64,000 nucleotides of DNA from assembly GCA_043228905.1 (NCBI GenBank), contig JBHGNT010000001.1:17422001-17486000 (forward strand). The letters run 5' to 3'. The translations under genes were made by a program, and so were the position numbers. Source of the DNA: Azolla caroliniana. Taxonomy: Eukaryota; Polypodiophyta. Below are positions 19,706 to 30,242 of this stretch, one piece after another; position 1 is the first letter of the stretch, and each line of letters opens with the position of its first letter. The notes beneath the pieces are model-generated. The model searched no databases, had not been told where the DNA came from, and was given only the letters and a program-made list of their open reading frames with translations.

Positions 19706-21589
19706 ATGGACGTGAGCATTAATCCTATGGACGGCAGCTGGGTTTGTCCTCGACTCTCTTTCTCGCATGATCTGATTCAGATGCCGATGGAGCTTACGTC
19801 AGAGACAGAAAGAGAGAAGCTTGGAATCTCAGAAGAGGACTTCTCATTCGGTTTCTCAAATCTTCTGAACGATTCGGAGCTCCCCCGCCCGCACGCTACT
19901 TGTCTGATGCTCTCTCCCGATGAGCTTTTCTGCGATGGAAAGCTCCTCCCATTGGAAAGAAGGCACTCAATCGCAGGAAGAGGTCACGCCAGGACCTCAT
20001 CGATGGCGCACTATCCGCAGGAATGGTGCAGCTATGATGATGGGAATGTTGAGACGACGACGACGACGACGTTGTTGGGCATGTCCAGAAGCATCCAGGA
20101 CAAACCCCGAAGCGTATCTATGACAGTTGCGAATTCGAGGGGCAATTACAATTACTCCTTCTCCTCAGAGAGGGCATCATCATCATTATCATCATCATGT
20201 GAGAGCTCCTCTCACTCCCGGGTCTCTTCGCCTGCGAGAGAGATGCCTGCTCCTGCTCCTGCTACGACAGAGGCGAATGCAGGTGCGTGCCACATGCCCC
20301 GAGCCGCATCAACGTCCATAGAGGCAGCCTGCTCCCTGTTCCGGCCCTCATTAGCAGCATCCTCGTCCTCGTCGCCCTTGTCATCATTGTCAACGGCGAG
20401 GTACCAAAGAAGGAAATTCGGGGAGTTCTTCAAGCTTAGGAAAGGCTCGACTTCCAAGGATCATGGTGATGATGATGTGACGTGCTCAACGGCAATGCAG
20501 CTCCCGCTGGCGTCGACCGCCGTGCGAAGGGAGAGCAGCAGAGCTGCTACTTCGTCGACTGGTCGCGTCTCGACGTCCAAGTCGTTTTGGCCGTTCTCCA
20601 GGAGCAATTCCGCCGGGGAGAGCAAGTCGCCCCCGGCCTATCCCTCTCTCCCCAAGAGAAGCAACTCCTCTGGCGAAGGCAAAACTACGAACTCCGCCCT
20701 GTTGCCTACTCCCGGCATAGACACCATGGGCAGCCACCGTGCACCGTTGGTACAGCCTCTAAGGGAGAGCTCTGTGGGCGATCATCATTCTTCAAATTCC
20801 CAAGACAAGCTCCCAGGGCAAAGCTTTTATTGCACTGCCTCCAGCCATGACGAACTTCTTGAATTGCCTGTGGGAGTTACTGCCAACAGCAGTAACTCCC
20901 CTGCTACCGCAAATGACGACCTGTTGCAATTCTCTTCAGTTCCAAGTGCTGTTGCGGCTGTGGCTGCTGCCCCTGGCAGGAAGGGCTTACCACCGCTGCC
21001 CACTGCCAAGACGATCCAATGTTGTGCTACTGGAACTGGAGGCCTGCCTTCGCCTCGCCCTCGTCGTCATGACGCCCAGCCTTCGGGCAAACTGGGGGCC
21101 GATGATGGCGGTAGGCGAATGAGAAGGTTTCCCAACAGCAGCCCCTCACGGAATTTCGTGAGATCAAGTCCTGGAAGACGGCGGGGTGTTTGGAACAACA
21201 GCCCTGGGAGAGGAACATATGCAAATGGAGGGAGGGTTGCAGCAATAAGGAGTTTGGATCGAGGCAGCAAGGGCGTCGGCTTGGGGCGGCCCAAGAGCGC
21301 GCTCCGTGGAGAGGGGCAGAGGCAGAGGTCGAGGCCGAGTGCTGCCCGGGTGGTGGTCCCACCCGTACTCAATGTCCCCTACATGCCTCCCCCTCCTGCC
21401 AGGAGACCCATCATTAGTAAACCTTCTCCTCCCTCCTCCACCTCCAAATCCAAGAAGGTCTTCTTCAATACTCTGGGTGGTTTCTTCTCCAAGAAGGAGA
21501 GAGGTAGCGGGAGGGCGTACGTCCTGCTCGCCACCACCACCGCCGCCTCTTCTTCCTCTTCTTCTTCGGATTGCCGAAACGGTGGTTAG
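19706..21589 (+). CDS. Serine-rich plant protein of uncharacterised family (BKI1/MAKR- or DUF1645-like layout)
   Basis: A 627-codon open frame. TGA lies at 19,682-19,684, so the first ATG is 19,706; a second ATG at 19,727 would give a start MDGSWVCPRLSFSHDL. The N-terminus has WVCPRLSFSHDL (12-23), EEDFSFGF (43-50) and SPDELFCDGKLLPLE (70-84). A long Ser/Pro/Arg-rich, probably disordered middle includes RRKFGEFFKLRKGS. The C-terminus has VVPPVLNVPYMPPPP and a Lys-rich KKVFFNTLGGFFSKKE. The 'PRxSFSxDL ... DELFxxGKLLP ... PVLNVP' order recalls plant proteins related to membrane-associated kinase regulators/BKI1 or DUF1645; this is recognition from memory, not a search. Basic and Ser-rich segments suggest a phosphorylated, membrane- or nucleus-associated regulator. 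It is the only intact-looking host gene in the window, GC-richer than its surroundings, with short internal trinucleotide repeats. Confidence 0.8.
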   Translation: MDVSINPMDGSWVCPRLSFSHDLIQMPMELTSETEREKLGISEEDFSFGFSNLLNDSELPRPHATCLMLSPDELFCDGKLLPLERRHSIAGRGHARTSSMAHYPQEWCSYDDGNVETTTTTTLLGMSRSIQDKPRSVSMTVANSRGNYNYSFSSERASSSLSSSCESSSHSRVSSPAREMPAPAPATTEANAGACHMPRAASTSIEAACSLFRPSLAASSSSSPLSSLSTARYQRRKFGEFFKLRKGSTSKDHGDDDVTCSTAMQLPLASTAVRRESSRAATSSTGRVSTSKSFWPFSRSNSAGESKSPPAYPSLPKRSNSSGEGKTTNSALLPTPGIDTMGSHRAPLVQPLRESSVGDHHSSNSQDKLPGQSFYCTASSHDELLELPVGVTANSSNSPATANDDLLQFSSVPSAVAAVAAAPGRKGLPPLPTAKTIQCCATGTGGLPSPRPRRHDAQPSGKLGADDGGRRMRRFPNSSPSRNFVRSSPGRRRGVWNNSPGRGTYANGGRVAAIRSLDRGSKGVGLGRPKSALRGEGQRQRSRPSAARVVVPPVLNVPYMPPPPARRPIISKPSPPSSTSKSKKVFFNTLGGFFSKKERGSGRAYVLLATTTAASSSSSSSDCRNGG

Positions 21590-22799
21590 TTAGTCTAGAC
21601 GTTATGAATATCATACTCCCTTGCCTGGTCTCCTCTCCTCTCCTCTCCTCGCATGAATGGTACGATGCATGCATGCTTGCATGCCTCTCCTCTCCACGTA
21701 ACCAAAGCTATGTCAAACGACTGTTGTAATGTCTCTTTTGAATGTAGTGAAAATGTCCTCTTTTTTTGTGTTCCCTGGTCTTGTCGTGTCGTCGGTACAC
21801 AGCTCCTGAACTAGGTGTGGCTGAATCTTTTCCTATGTGCTCTTCTGTTTTGGACTTCAAACGTAGATGTGGTCGTTGTATCATATTTTGTATGTAAATG
21901 ACCAATGTGGATAGTCTCTTTGGTATTGAATGTCGGTCTAATCAGTTTTTGCATTCAATACATATCTGCATGGGTGTAGACAGACAAACAATTGGACTTG
22001 GAAATAGGAAATCCCACGTCCATACATTCATTGTCATTCTCTCACTCTTTATATATGTATATATCTCTTTCCTAGGTAGGAACTACAAATCTCTTAGGGA
22101 TGAGTAACAAAGGGATGTCACATGGAAGAAGGTGAGGCAAGGCATATCCTGTCATTGATGCATCCTTGGGTAGACCAATGTTATTTTATGGGTACTTTCA
22201 CAAATACCAACTACCGTCCCACTTATTAGAGTATGAGAAGCAATCTCCCGGATGATGTAATTAGGAATTTTGCAAGGGTGTCAACCAACAAAACACTAGG
22301 ACCTCTTATTGTACTCGTAGGTGTTAAGAATCTATCACTGATCAATAGGCCAAATAAAATAAACGAAAGATGAACAGACCGGATAGAAGAACTTGATCCT
22401 CTTGACCACCATTGAGCTATGATCAAGACATAATCAACCTATCTCCAAATCCCATATTGATGGATATTAGGATGACTAGTTTATTGGAATAGGTAACAAG
22501 ATATATCGTGAGCGAAAGGTGAAAGCCTAGTCTGCACCACCGGTGGCTGAAGACTTCAACCTTGTATGATGTAATGTGTTATAGGTAGGCCTCATACCTA
22601 TACTTCTTCCTAGGCCCCCTTGATGGATGTGCTTTTCTAAAAGACTCTCCATTTATTGGTTGCATGCACATATCATTCCTTCTATCCAATAACATTATTT
22701 CTGTCTGTAACATTATGCTCCAATGATATTTGATGCCATGGATAAAAATGGATGATGATAACAAAGAAGGATTGGAATAAGATAACATTATGCTTTTAT
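21590..22799. other. 3' flank of the serine-rich gene, no further gene seen
   Basis: Contains the presumed 3' UTR (CTCCT repeats near 21,625-21,650, a GCATGCATGC stretch near 21,665) and unique-looking AT-rich DNA. No coding similarity was noticed. Confidence 0.5.
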
Positions 22800-23078
22800 T
22801 GGTACCGTAAATGTGGAGCAATAACTGAAGCCCGAGAGCTTTTTGATGATTTATTGCTGGTTGCAGATGTGGTACAATGGCCTGCCATGTTATTGGGCTA
22901 GATTGTGCATGATAGGAATGAGGATGCTATACAACTCTATCCTCGAATGCTTGTTGTGCAAGGTCTCTTACCTAAGATGATGACATTTTATGGTATGTTG
23001 AAAGCATGTGGCAACATGGGAGAATTGGTAGTACATACTAAAATGAAATTAGATTTTGAGATGGATGTCAGTTAAATG
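22800..23078 (+). pseudogene. PPR protein fragment
   Basis: One frame reads YRKCGAITEARELFDDL, DVVQWPAMLLG, a TAG, then DAIQLYPRMLVVQGLLPK and TFYGMLKACGNMGEL, ending at TAA. This is the repeat pattern of PLS-class pentatricopeptide proteins (KCG...A..LFD, DVV.W.AMI.GY, EA..LF..M, P...TF..VL.AC). In intact relatives these bind organellar RNA. Here only about 90 codons survive, with an internal stop, no start and no organelle signal, so it is a relic or captured fragment. Confidence 0.7.
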
Positions 23079-23189
23079 AAGGATCCATGGCTAGCCATTG
23101 TCTTACACAAGACAAGCTTGGGAAGGATAGTCGTTTCTTTTCCATCTATTTTCTAGTTTGTAGTTGAATTTGTGTTCTGTGTATTCTCG

Positions 23190-23679
23190 CTCTCTCACTC
23201 TATGTTCATCTCCATCTCCATCTTTGTGTTTTACCTAATTGTCTTACTATGATATTTGGTGTATTCGGCTTAGCCGATTATGACAACAAGCTTCCATATC
23301 TTTTTATATAGTATCAGAGCACGAGGGTTAGGACAAATCCTCTACATCTGGCATTCATTGACACAGACAAGGTAATCGACAACCATTAGACAAAAATATG
23401 TACCATCTGCTCTTCCAACAGAGAAGTTGAACATATGCAACTACGCATTTTGGGAGCACAATATGTACCAGTACTTACTCGGGCACATGTACTAGAGTTA
23501 TATTGATGGAAAGAACGAACACAAGGACCTTTCGGCTTGGGAGAAAGCAACAAGCAAATTGCTTTACTGCCTTGCGTCATGTGTGCACGACTAGATGTTG
23601 GGCTACATCTGAGATGCAAAGACGCCGAAGGAGGCATGGTGTTAATTCAAGACACCTGGGAGAATTTGAAAAAGATTCT
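23190..23679 (+). pseudogene. Relic copia: LTR end, primer site and gag fragment
   Basis: The CTCCATCTCCATCTTTGTG tract and following bases match the end of the copia A LTR. TAGTATCAGAGC at 23,309-23,320 is a one-base-changed tRNA-Met primer site. Gag pieces follow in shifting frames (LPTEKLN, YQYLLGHMY, DAKTPKEAW). The relic is split at 23,679 by copia B; the next 12 bases continue at 32,425-32,436, where copia C inserts, and a few codons resume at 43,684. It is the oldest layer of this nest. Confidence 0.75.
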
Positions 23680-24073
23680 TGTTGAGAGACAAGATCAACA
23701 TCGGCCAGATCGGCTGAAGAAGCCGAGGACTGGATCAGTTGGGACCGATCGGTTAGGCCGAGTGCGTAAACCGGGAGGTCGTTAGGAAAGATATTCCGTG
23801 AGGAATATATTTGGGAGTTAGTGTAGGAGCTCTCAATGAGCATTGAAGTACTGTCAGTACTTCGGTCAGTCCTTCTAGGACTTGTATAAAAGTGTTCTCT
23901 GAGCACGTCTTATGTACAGACTGAGTATTATTGTTGAATATAGTTTTTGTGTCTTCTCTCTCACTCTCTCTGTCTCTCCCGTGTATACCGTGTAAGCTCA
24001 AGCTCTCCATTAAACCTGAGTTTCCTTCCTTCTGTTCGGTCTTAATACCTGCTTCCGCACGCTACTTTTTACA
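23680..24073 (+). repeat. 5' LTR of copia B
   Basis: 394 bp, TGTTGAGAGACAAGATCAACA to CTTTTTACA, with TATAAAAG near 23,885. Followed by TGGTATCAGAGC at 24,074-24,085, the tRNA-Met primer site. Confidence 0.95.
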
Positions 24074-24143
24074 TGGTATCAGAGCGCGAGGGTTGAGAAC
24101 CTCTCTGCAGCCGACACGGCTTGACGAAGAAGAACGAGAAGAA

Positions 24144-25012
24144 TGATGGATAGAGGCATGGCGAGCTCGCTTCCAACAGAGAAGCTCGACAGAACCAACT
24201 ACACGTCTTGGTCCTACAAGATGCACTAGTACCTGCTTGGGCACGGCTACTGGAGTTATGTCGAAGGAGCTCATGATGCGGCACCCGAATCGACACACAG
24301 AGACTTCCTGTCGTGGGAGGAATCGGCGAGCAGGGTATTGTACTGCTTCGCGTCGTGTGTGGGCGAACAACTATTGAGCTATGTTCGGGATGCAAAGACG
24401 CCGAAGGGTGCGTGGGAAAATCTGAAGAAGATTTTCGCCGTGAGCACCACAGCGAGGAAGCTTCAGCTCCGACAGGAGTTGAGCAACCTATGACAACGTG
24501 ACTTGTCGGTGGCGGACTATACCTCGAAGATCAAGGATATCTGTGGCTCCCTCGCCTCCATAGAGGTGAACATCGAGGAGAGCGAGATGGTCTAGATCTG
24601 TCTCGGAGGTTTGGCGTCGAAGTTCGGAGCGTTCCGAACGGCTGTGTGTACCCGGGAGAATACGCCGTCCTTTTTCGACTTACAGTCGATGCTCCTGGTA
24701 GAGGAGAACCACGCGGGTGCGTCGACGAGCACGCACACCGACAACAAGATGTTGTACACGGAGGGAGAAAGGCCCCGTGGTCGTGGCGGACGAGGCGAGT
24801 CGGTACGCAGTGGAAGCGGCCGACGAGATCAAGGAAGATGGCACCGAAGTGATGCCGAAAGCAACTCCGGACCCTCTGGAAACAGGGGGAGTCGAAGCGA
24901 TGAGAACCGACAAGGGAAGGCCATCGCCGAGTGCTGGTAGTGTGGCAAGAAAGGCCACAGGGAAAGTGAGTGCTGGAAGAAGCGCGCTGATTCGGAGAGA
25001 ACCGGTTCCGAA
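24144..25012 (+). pseudogene. gag of copia B
   Basis: Starts MMDRGMASSLPTEKLDR and is homologous to copia A gag. It contains QLRQELSNL and QRDLSVADYTSKIKD, and reaches the zinc knuckle CGKKGHRESECWKK, before which a TAG replaces part of the finger. At least four in-frame stops (near 24,228, 24,491, 24,593, 24,940) are present. Similarity to copia stops at about 25,012, where the minus-strand Ty3 sequence begins. Confidence 0.85.
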
Positions 25013-27498
25013 AATGGCTCCATCTTGTAGAACTTGTCACCGGTCTTCCTCCGATTCTCGGCATCCGCTCGGAGTGTCTGCAGCTCGGTTGCCTGTTGTG
25101 ACCACTCCTTCCATAGCTTTTCCGTACTTTCGTTGATGCTTGCCTGAACTCGGGTACTCCATCCTGACATGATGAGCTTGATCCGGTCAACCCCCGCCTT
25201 AGCATGCGCATAAGCTTCTTGCTTTTCCTTCCTTGCCCGTTTTATAATGTCGGCCATTATCTGAGCCTGGGCCTCGTAATCCACTTTCTGCTTTTCATAG
25301 GTACTTTGCAGTTTGCTGATCGTGAAGGTCGATTTTTCCTTTTCTTCATTCCTGATCTTGGTTAGATCCAGCTTTTCCTGCCTTAGCGCCTCTAATTCCT
25401 TCCTTCTCTCTGTCGCTTGGGCTATTTCCGCCGACAATGCTTCCTTGTTGGCACTGACCTCATCTATTGCCTTAGCTAGGTCTAATCGGGTCTCTTTGAG
25501 CTGTTCTTTCAGCTTCTCTATTTGCCGGTCGTAGTCTGCTGCCCGTTTCTTGTTGTCCGACTCGGCCTGCTTGTGATCTCGGTAGAGACAGTCGAAGTCC
25601 TCTGTCTTCTGCTTCAGGCGTCGGTTTGCCTGAGCTCGTAACCGATCGTCCCGGTCCTTCTGTTGTCGGAGTTCTTCCTGCAGTCGTTTTATCTCCTGCT
25701 CGGCATGTCGACGCAGTCGGTCCTTCTCCTTTTGCAGCTTCTCTTTTTCTTCTTGCAGTCGGTCATTAGTGGCTCGACCTTTCCGGAGGCCTTCTTCCAT
25801 TTTTCGTCTGTCGTCCTCCACCGCTTTCCGCTGCTCCCTTTCTCTTTCCCTTAATGCCTCCTGAGCTTTTAACTCCTCTCGTAAGGTTTCTATTATTTTT
25901 TTGGTCTCAGGGCCGGTTTGCAAGGCTACCGGTTCCGATTCCGGTTCTGGTTGCTTCCTTGTTGTCCCGACCGGCTCGGTGACAACTTGTGCTTGTTGAA
26001 TTCCTTCCCTTGCCTGCAACAACTCCCCTTGCATTTCCTCGATCTGTGTTCGGAGCGCGACCAACTCCTAAGTTGTTGTATGCGTCAGCTGTTGACTACA
26101 CGTTTCTTCTTTCTCTAACTGGTCCGCTACTCCCGATAACTGCTCCGAAAGCCATCTCAACCATTGTGGCTTTGTTCTTCCTGTGTCGGGGTGGCCTTGC
26201 TCACTTAACTCAGGCTGTTTTTCTGGCCTTTTCTCTGGCTCCGGCGCTTGTTCATTCTTCTTCTCTGGGATGGCCGGTTCTCTGAAGTCCGGCGCAACCG
26301 GTGTCGGTGCTGCTTCCCTCGGTACGGGTTCCGGTACTGCTTCCGCCTCGGCTATTGGAGGTGGTCCTTGCGCCCTCTGCTGAGTTTTGTCAACTGGTGG
26401 AGCCGGTCCTTTCGCCCGTCTCTCCCGACCCTGTCTTGCTGGGAGTCTTACCAGTGGTTCGGATGAGTCTTCTGTTTCAGCTTCCTCCTCCGGTGCGGCT
26501 ACCAGGCGGACCTTTTGTATAAAGACCTCTGGTTCCGGTTCCGGCCGTCGCAGCGTTATATTGATTGGTTTGCGTGCTACCGGTTCCTCCTCGGCCGATT
26601 TCCCTTTGCCTTTACCTGCCGGTTTTGCCTTTGTTGCCGGTTCCTGTTGCTGTCGGGATGGTCCTTCCCCCCGCTGTTCTGCATCTTGCTGGGTCCATCC
26701 GGGGGTGTGTTTCTCCAAGATCTGTCGGCGCTTTGTGACCTTTTTCGGCGTCGTCTCCTACCGACCTCTTTTCTTTTGTGTGATGGGGAGCACCGGTGGG
26801 ACTAACACCGTTAGCCATTGTGCTATCCCGGCCCATGGCATTTTTCCTTCCACAAGATTCTTGATGGCCTCCTTCAATCCTTCGGTTATGAAATGGAGCC
26901 AGTCTACTTGTAATCCTTCGTATGCTGCTATTAAGAACGCTGCCCCGTACCTGGCTATGGCCGGGGGACGAGGATTCACGAATCCGTATTCCATCATGGC
27001 GCGGGCCACTTCTCCGAACAGCAGGTTCTCTCCGCCCTGTGTTCGGTACGCCTTGTTGCTGATAGAGTACTCACCAAAATATTCGAACAGGATTTCACTT
27101 GAAGGGTTTTCGATTGTTTGAAGTCCTCCTGCTTTTATCCCCGTGAGCGCCTGCACCGCTCCTTCCGTGATTTCTGATAAATCGATCGATGCTGCCGCCT
27201 GCTCTGGTTCTGCGTGTGGTGGAGCGTTGGCGATCCGCAGCAATCCTTTTAACCCGTTCTCCCTCATCCATTGGCGTGCCTCCTCCGTCAGTACCATTGT
27301 TTCGAATTCTTCTTCTGCTGCCTGTTGTTCGGGATCGGACTGTGTGTGCTCTGTGCGTCGGATCGCTCTTCTGTGCTTCTGCGCCTGTACGTAGGAAAAT
27401 TCGTAAAAAGTGAGTCCTTCGCAGGCCTGTGTCTTATATAGTGGCTTTTGCCTCGAGCCGCCCTTTTTCGTTTCCCGCTCATGTTCCTCTCCCGCCAT
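25013..27498 (-). pseudogene. Envelope-like/third ORF with long coiled coil
   Basis: One minus-strand frame from MAGEEHERETKK (27,498) to the truncation border, interrupted by only two stops (26,758 and 26,068). The N-terminal domain of about 230 residues includes NLLFGEVARAMMEYGF, LIAAYEGLQVDWLHFITE and WLTVLVPPVLP. It resembles, weakly, the 'putative plant transposon protein' domains of env-like retroelement ORFs. The middle is Pro/Glu-rich and low complexity. The C-terminal 330 or so residues are an almost continuous heptad-rich coiled coil (Lys/Glu/Arg/Gln). No signal peptide or clear membrane segment is seen. Function unknown. The final residues before 25,013 read into antisense copia gag and are not part of the original protein. 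Confidence 0.6.
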
Positions 27499-27737
27499 AA
27501 TTAGTATGTCCTTTCTTGTTTGCCGCGTGTGAGTGCCCACATTCCATGCTTTAAATAGCAAGTACGAGCACGTCCTTCTTTAATGCATGGCGCCTCTTCG
27601 TTGCATGGTGGCGCTCCCACCTCTTGTGATCTCCCCATCATTACTATGATTCGCGTCGATTTTGCCCACGTCTTCTTCTTTCTTTATTTTTATTTATTTA
27701 TTTATTTATTTATTTTTCTTTGTTTGTTTGGACCACG

Positions 27738-28162
27738 TCATTTGCTGGTCCCCCCCGATTTGTTCGGGTTGGTTCGTGTGGATACCGGATCCTTCTGTCG
27801 GTTTTCTGGGATAGTCTTTGTCAGTATCGGTGTCGGTTCTTCCTCGGTCCGAATATCTTCAACAACGTCTGTCGGTGTCGGTTCCTCATCTTGCCGGATT
27901 TCCGGGTTTTGCTTGAACGGGTTGGCTGGCATATTTCCCTTATACGGCTTTAGCCGAAACCCATTTGCCCACTTGCCGATGACATCTCCAGACAACGTGC
28001 CGAGCTGATACGACCCATTGTACTCCTTGGTGATCCAGAACGGTCCGGTCCACCGAAACCGCAACTTTCCCGGCATGTTCCCCATCCGTGTCTGGAATAG
28101 TAGCACCGGTTTCCCGACTTCGAACTCCTTTTCGTTGCCATGCCGGTGTCGAATGCCCTCAA
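27738..28162 (-). pseudogene. Ty3 integrase C-terminal domain fragment
   Basis: Minus-strand frame with FEVGKPVL in an adjacent frame, then MPGKLRFRWTGPFWITKEY, YQLGTLSGDVIGKWANGF and RLKPYKG. This is the typical GKLRxRWxGPF...GxxxVNGxRLKPY end of non-chromodomain Ty3 integrases. It is followed by a Pro/Thr/Glu-rich tail. The catalytic core upstream is missing. Confidence 0.75.
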
Positions 28163-29850
28163 GTTTTCAAAACTCCTCGAATGCCCCTTATCGTTCTCTT
28201 TTTCCCTCTTTTTTTCCGTTTTTGTCTTTTTCTTTTTCTTGCCTCTTCTTCCTCTTTCTTTCTGTTTTCTTTTCCCGCTTCTCTACTTGCCTTCCTGTCT
28301 CTCCTCTCTTCTTCTGTTGTTCTTCTGTATTTGTCTTCCTCTTCCTTGCTCATTTTTCTCCATCCTCTGTCTTAAGCCTTCTCTGCCTTCTCTTCTATAC
28401 TCTCTACTTTCTTCTCTGTGTGTTCTAGTTCCTTCTCTCATTCCATGGTCTCTCCGTCACTATCTCCATTTCGTTGTCTCTGTCGTCTACCGGCCACTCG
28501 TGACCGTTGGTTGTCGCCGCTCCTCTATCTGTCACCGATACTATCCGGCCCGTTGTTTTGGCGTCAGTTGTCCAGCCTTTCTGGGCACATTTCAGCCACT
28601 CTGGCCATTCCGGCTGCATTTCGGCCATTTCTGTGCATTTCACCCGCCTCGACCGCAACCGGCTCCTTTCTGGTGGCTGCCCTTGTTTTGCCATCATCAT
28701 CGTTGTTCCGACCGCTCTTTGATTGCTTGTCCTTCTGGTCCTGCATCCGCGGTTGTCTCCATCTACATATTGGTGTATCTCCTTCCGACCGGTTGTCGTC
28801 TCTGTCCATTTATGCCTCGTTTGTTGTTGTGTGTGTCTGTTTGGCCCTTCGTTTCAGTGTCATCTCCGATCCGGTCGTCGATTGTTCAGCCACCGCCATC
28901 GCTCTGGCCGGTTCCGTCTCTATCCGGGCCTATCTGGCCACTCCGGCCACTGGTCGGCTATTCCAGTCGCTTTGGCCGCTCCTCGGCTCTCGGTTGCTCC
29001 GGCTGCCTCCATTGCGGACTCCATTGCCGTCTCTGTCGGTTTCGTCGTCGTCCGACACCGTCCGTCATCCTGGCGGCCTGTTTGCTTCCCTGACCTTGTC
29101 CGGCCCTCCGGCCGCTCCGGCTGCTGTCGGTTGGTGATGACCGTTCCTGAAGCCTCTCTCATCTTCGTCGGCCCTGTCTGGCTGGTCTGCAGTCGCGTGG
29201 CCGGTCTGTTTAGTCGTCATCCGGTTGTCAGCCGTTGATATCTGACGGTTGTCTCTTCGTTCGTCGCTTTTCGGCGTCACTGTTGTTGTTTCGGCTCTGT
29301 CTACTCTGACGGCCGCCCGGCCATTACGACCGCTTCGGTGCCAACCAACTCTTGTTCTGGTTCCAACTTTTTCCGCGTTGCTTCTCTGGAAACTGGAAAC
29401 TGTGAACACGTCCCATTCCGGTACCGCACATCTTGCTGGCCCACGCTCCACACATTGCGTCTTCCTCCGCAGTCTCCTTGGAACACGCACACGTTGCTGC
29501 TAACTGCACATTTGCACATTGTCATTTCCATTCTCGCACACTCATGTAACGCCATCCTTTTGCAACTTGTTTTGCAGCTTCCACTCATGCATTGACACCG
29601 TTTTTGTACATCTTGGCCAACATTTCTCGGACATTTAGGGCAAAAATAGACCACACAAAACATTCACATATAGAGATTAATTTGTTGTAGAATTGTGCAG
29701 CAGTCAATCTTGTCAATCTTCCATTTCTGATTTCTTCCGCCTTTTGCTACATATCGCCATCATTACTCGGACATCTCTTACATATCATCATCACTATGCC
29801 TCACATTGTCGCGTATCATTCTTCAACTCCGTCTCCAAAGGGCAGTCGCC
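28163..29850 (-). other. Leader or degraded gag region of the minus-strand Ty3 element
   Basis: Strand-biased sequence, pyrimidine-rich on the plus strand, with frequent CCGGTT/CGGCC words. Frames on both strands are open for 200-300 codons, but the products are low complexity (Arg/Glu/Ala/Thr on minus; Ser/Leu/Pro on plus) and match nothing I recognise. Lys/Glu-rich repeats at 28,353-28,160 (minus) directly precede the integrase fragment. Probably the remains of the untranslated leader and gag. Confidence 0.35.
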
Positions 29851-29868
29851 TTAGTGGTCGCCAAAAGG

Positions 29869-30242
29869 TGTTGTCTGCCTGGCCGGACTAGCCTCAACAC
29901 AGGTGTCTATCCGACACTTCTCCAAAGGGGTGGTAAGGATTGGATGCTAGGTTACACGCGTAAGATGATTATGATTAAGCACAGACGGTAAACAATACGA
30001 AGATACAGATAAACACGCAATAATTACTATTGTATTACTTCCGTCAAACCCTTTACAATTCATCGGATCCTTTTATAGGCATCCGGCAAGGTTACAATCG
30101 GTGCGCTTAGGCAACCGACATCCGAATCGGTACAACTGTACCGGATCCGTCCCTCCGAATAATAATTCTACTATTATTTACTTCCTATTATCCGATCCGA
30201 CTCCGCCTTCCCACTTGTCCTTGCTCTTCTGACCGGCCAACA
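29869..30242 (-). repeat. 5' LTR of the minus-strand Ty3 element
   Basis: 374 bp bounded by TGTTGT...CCAACA on the plus strand. On the minus strand it has CCTATAAAAGG near 30,080 and is followed after a few bases by the primer-site-like TGGCGACCACTAA (29,863-29,851). No second LTR remains. Confidence 0.7.

Larger units (their letters stand above)
25013..30242 (-). mobile_element. Truncated Ty3/gypsy element with envelope-like third ORF
   Basis: Read on the minus strand: LTR (30,242-29,869), primer-site-like TGGCGACCACTAA (29,863-29,851), about 1.7 kb of purine-rich leader, an integrase C-terminus (about 28,162-27,738) and then a long extra ORF (27,498-25,013). Most of gag-pol and the second LTR are missing; the left border falls inside the coiled-coil ORF. 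A third ORF after pol is the position of envelope-like genes in Athila, Ogre and SIRE elements. The right border sits in copia B RT. Confidence 0.7.

Noticed and set aside
20127-21593. Other-frame ORFs inside the serine-rich gene
   Set aside because: Overlap the long, motif-bearing frame and are low complexity; they arise from its GC-rich, stop-poor composition.
28140-29238. Long plus-strand Ser/Leu/Pro-rich ORFs, possible membrane protein
   Set aside because: They lie in pyrimidine-biased DNA opposite a minus-strand Ty3 element, have biased composition and no recognisable domain.
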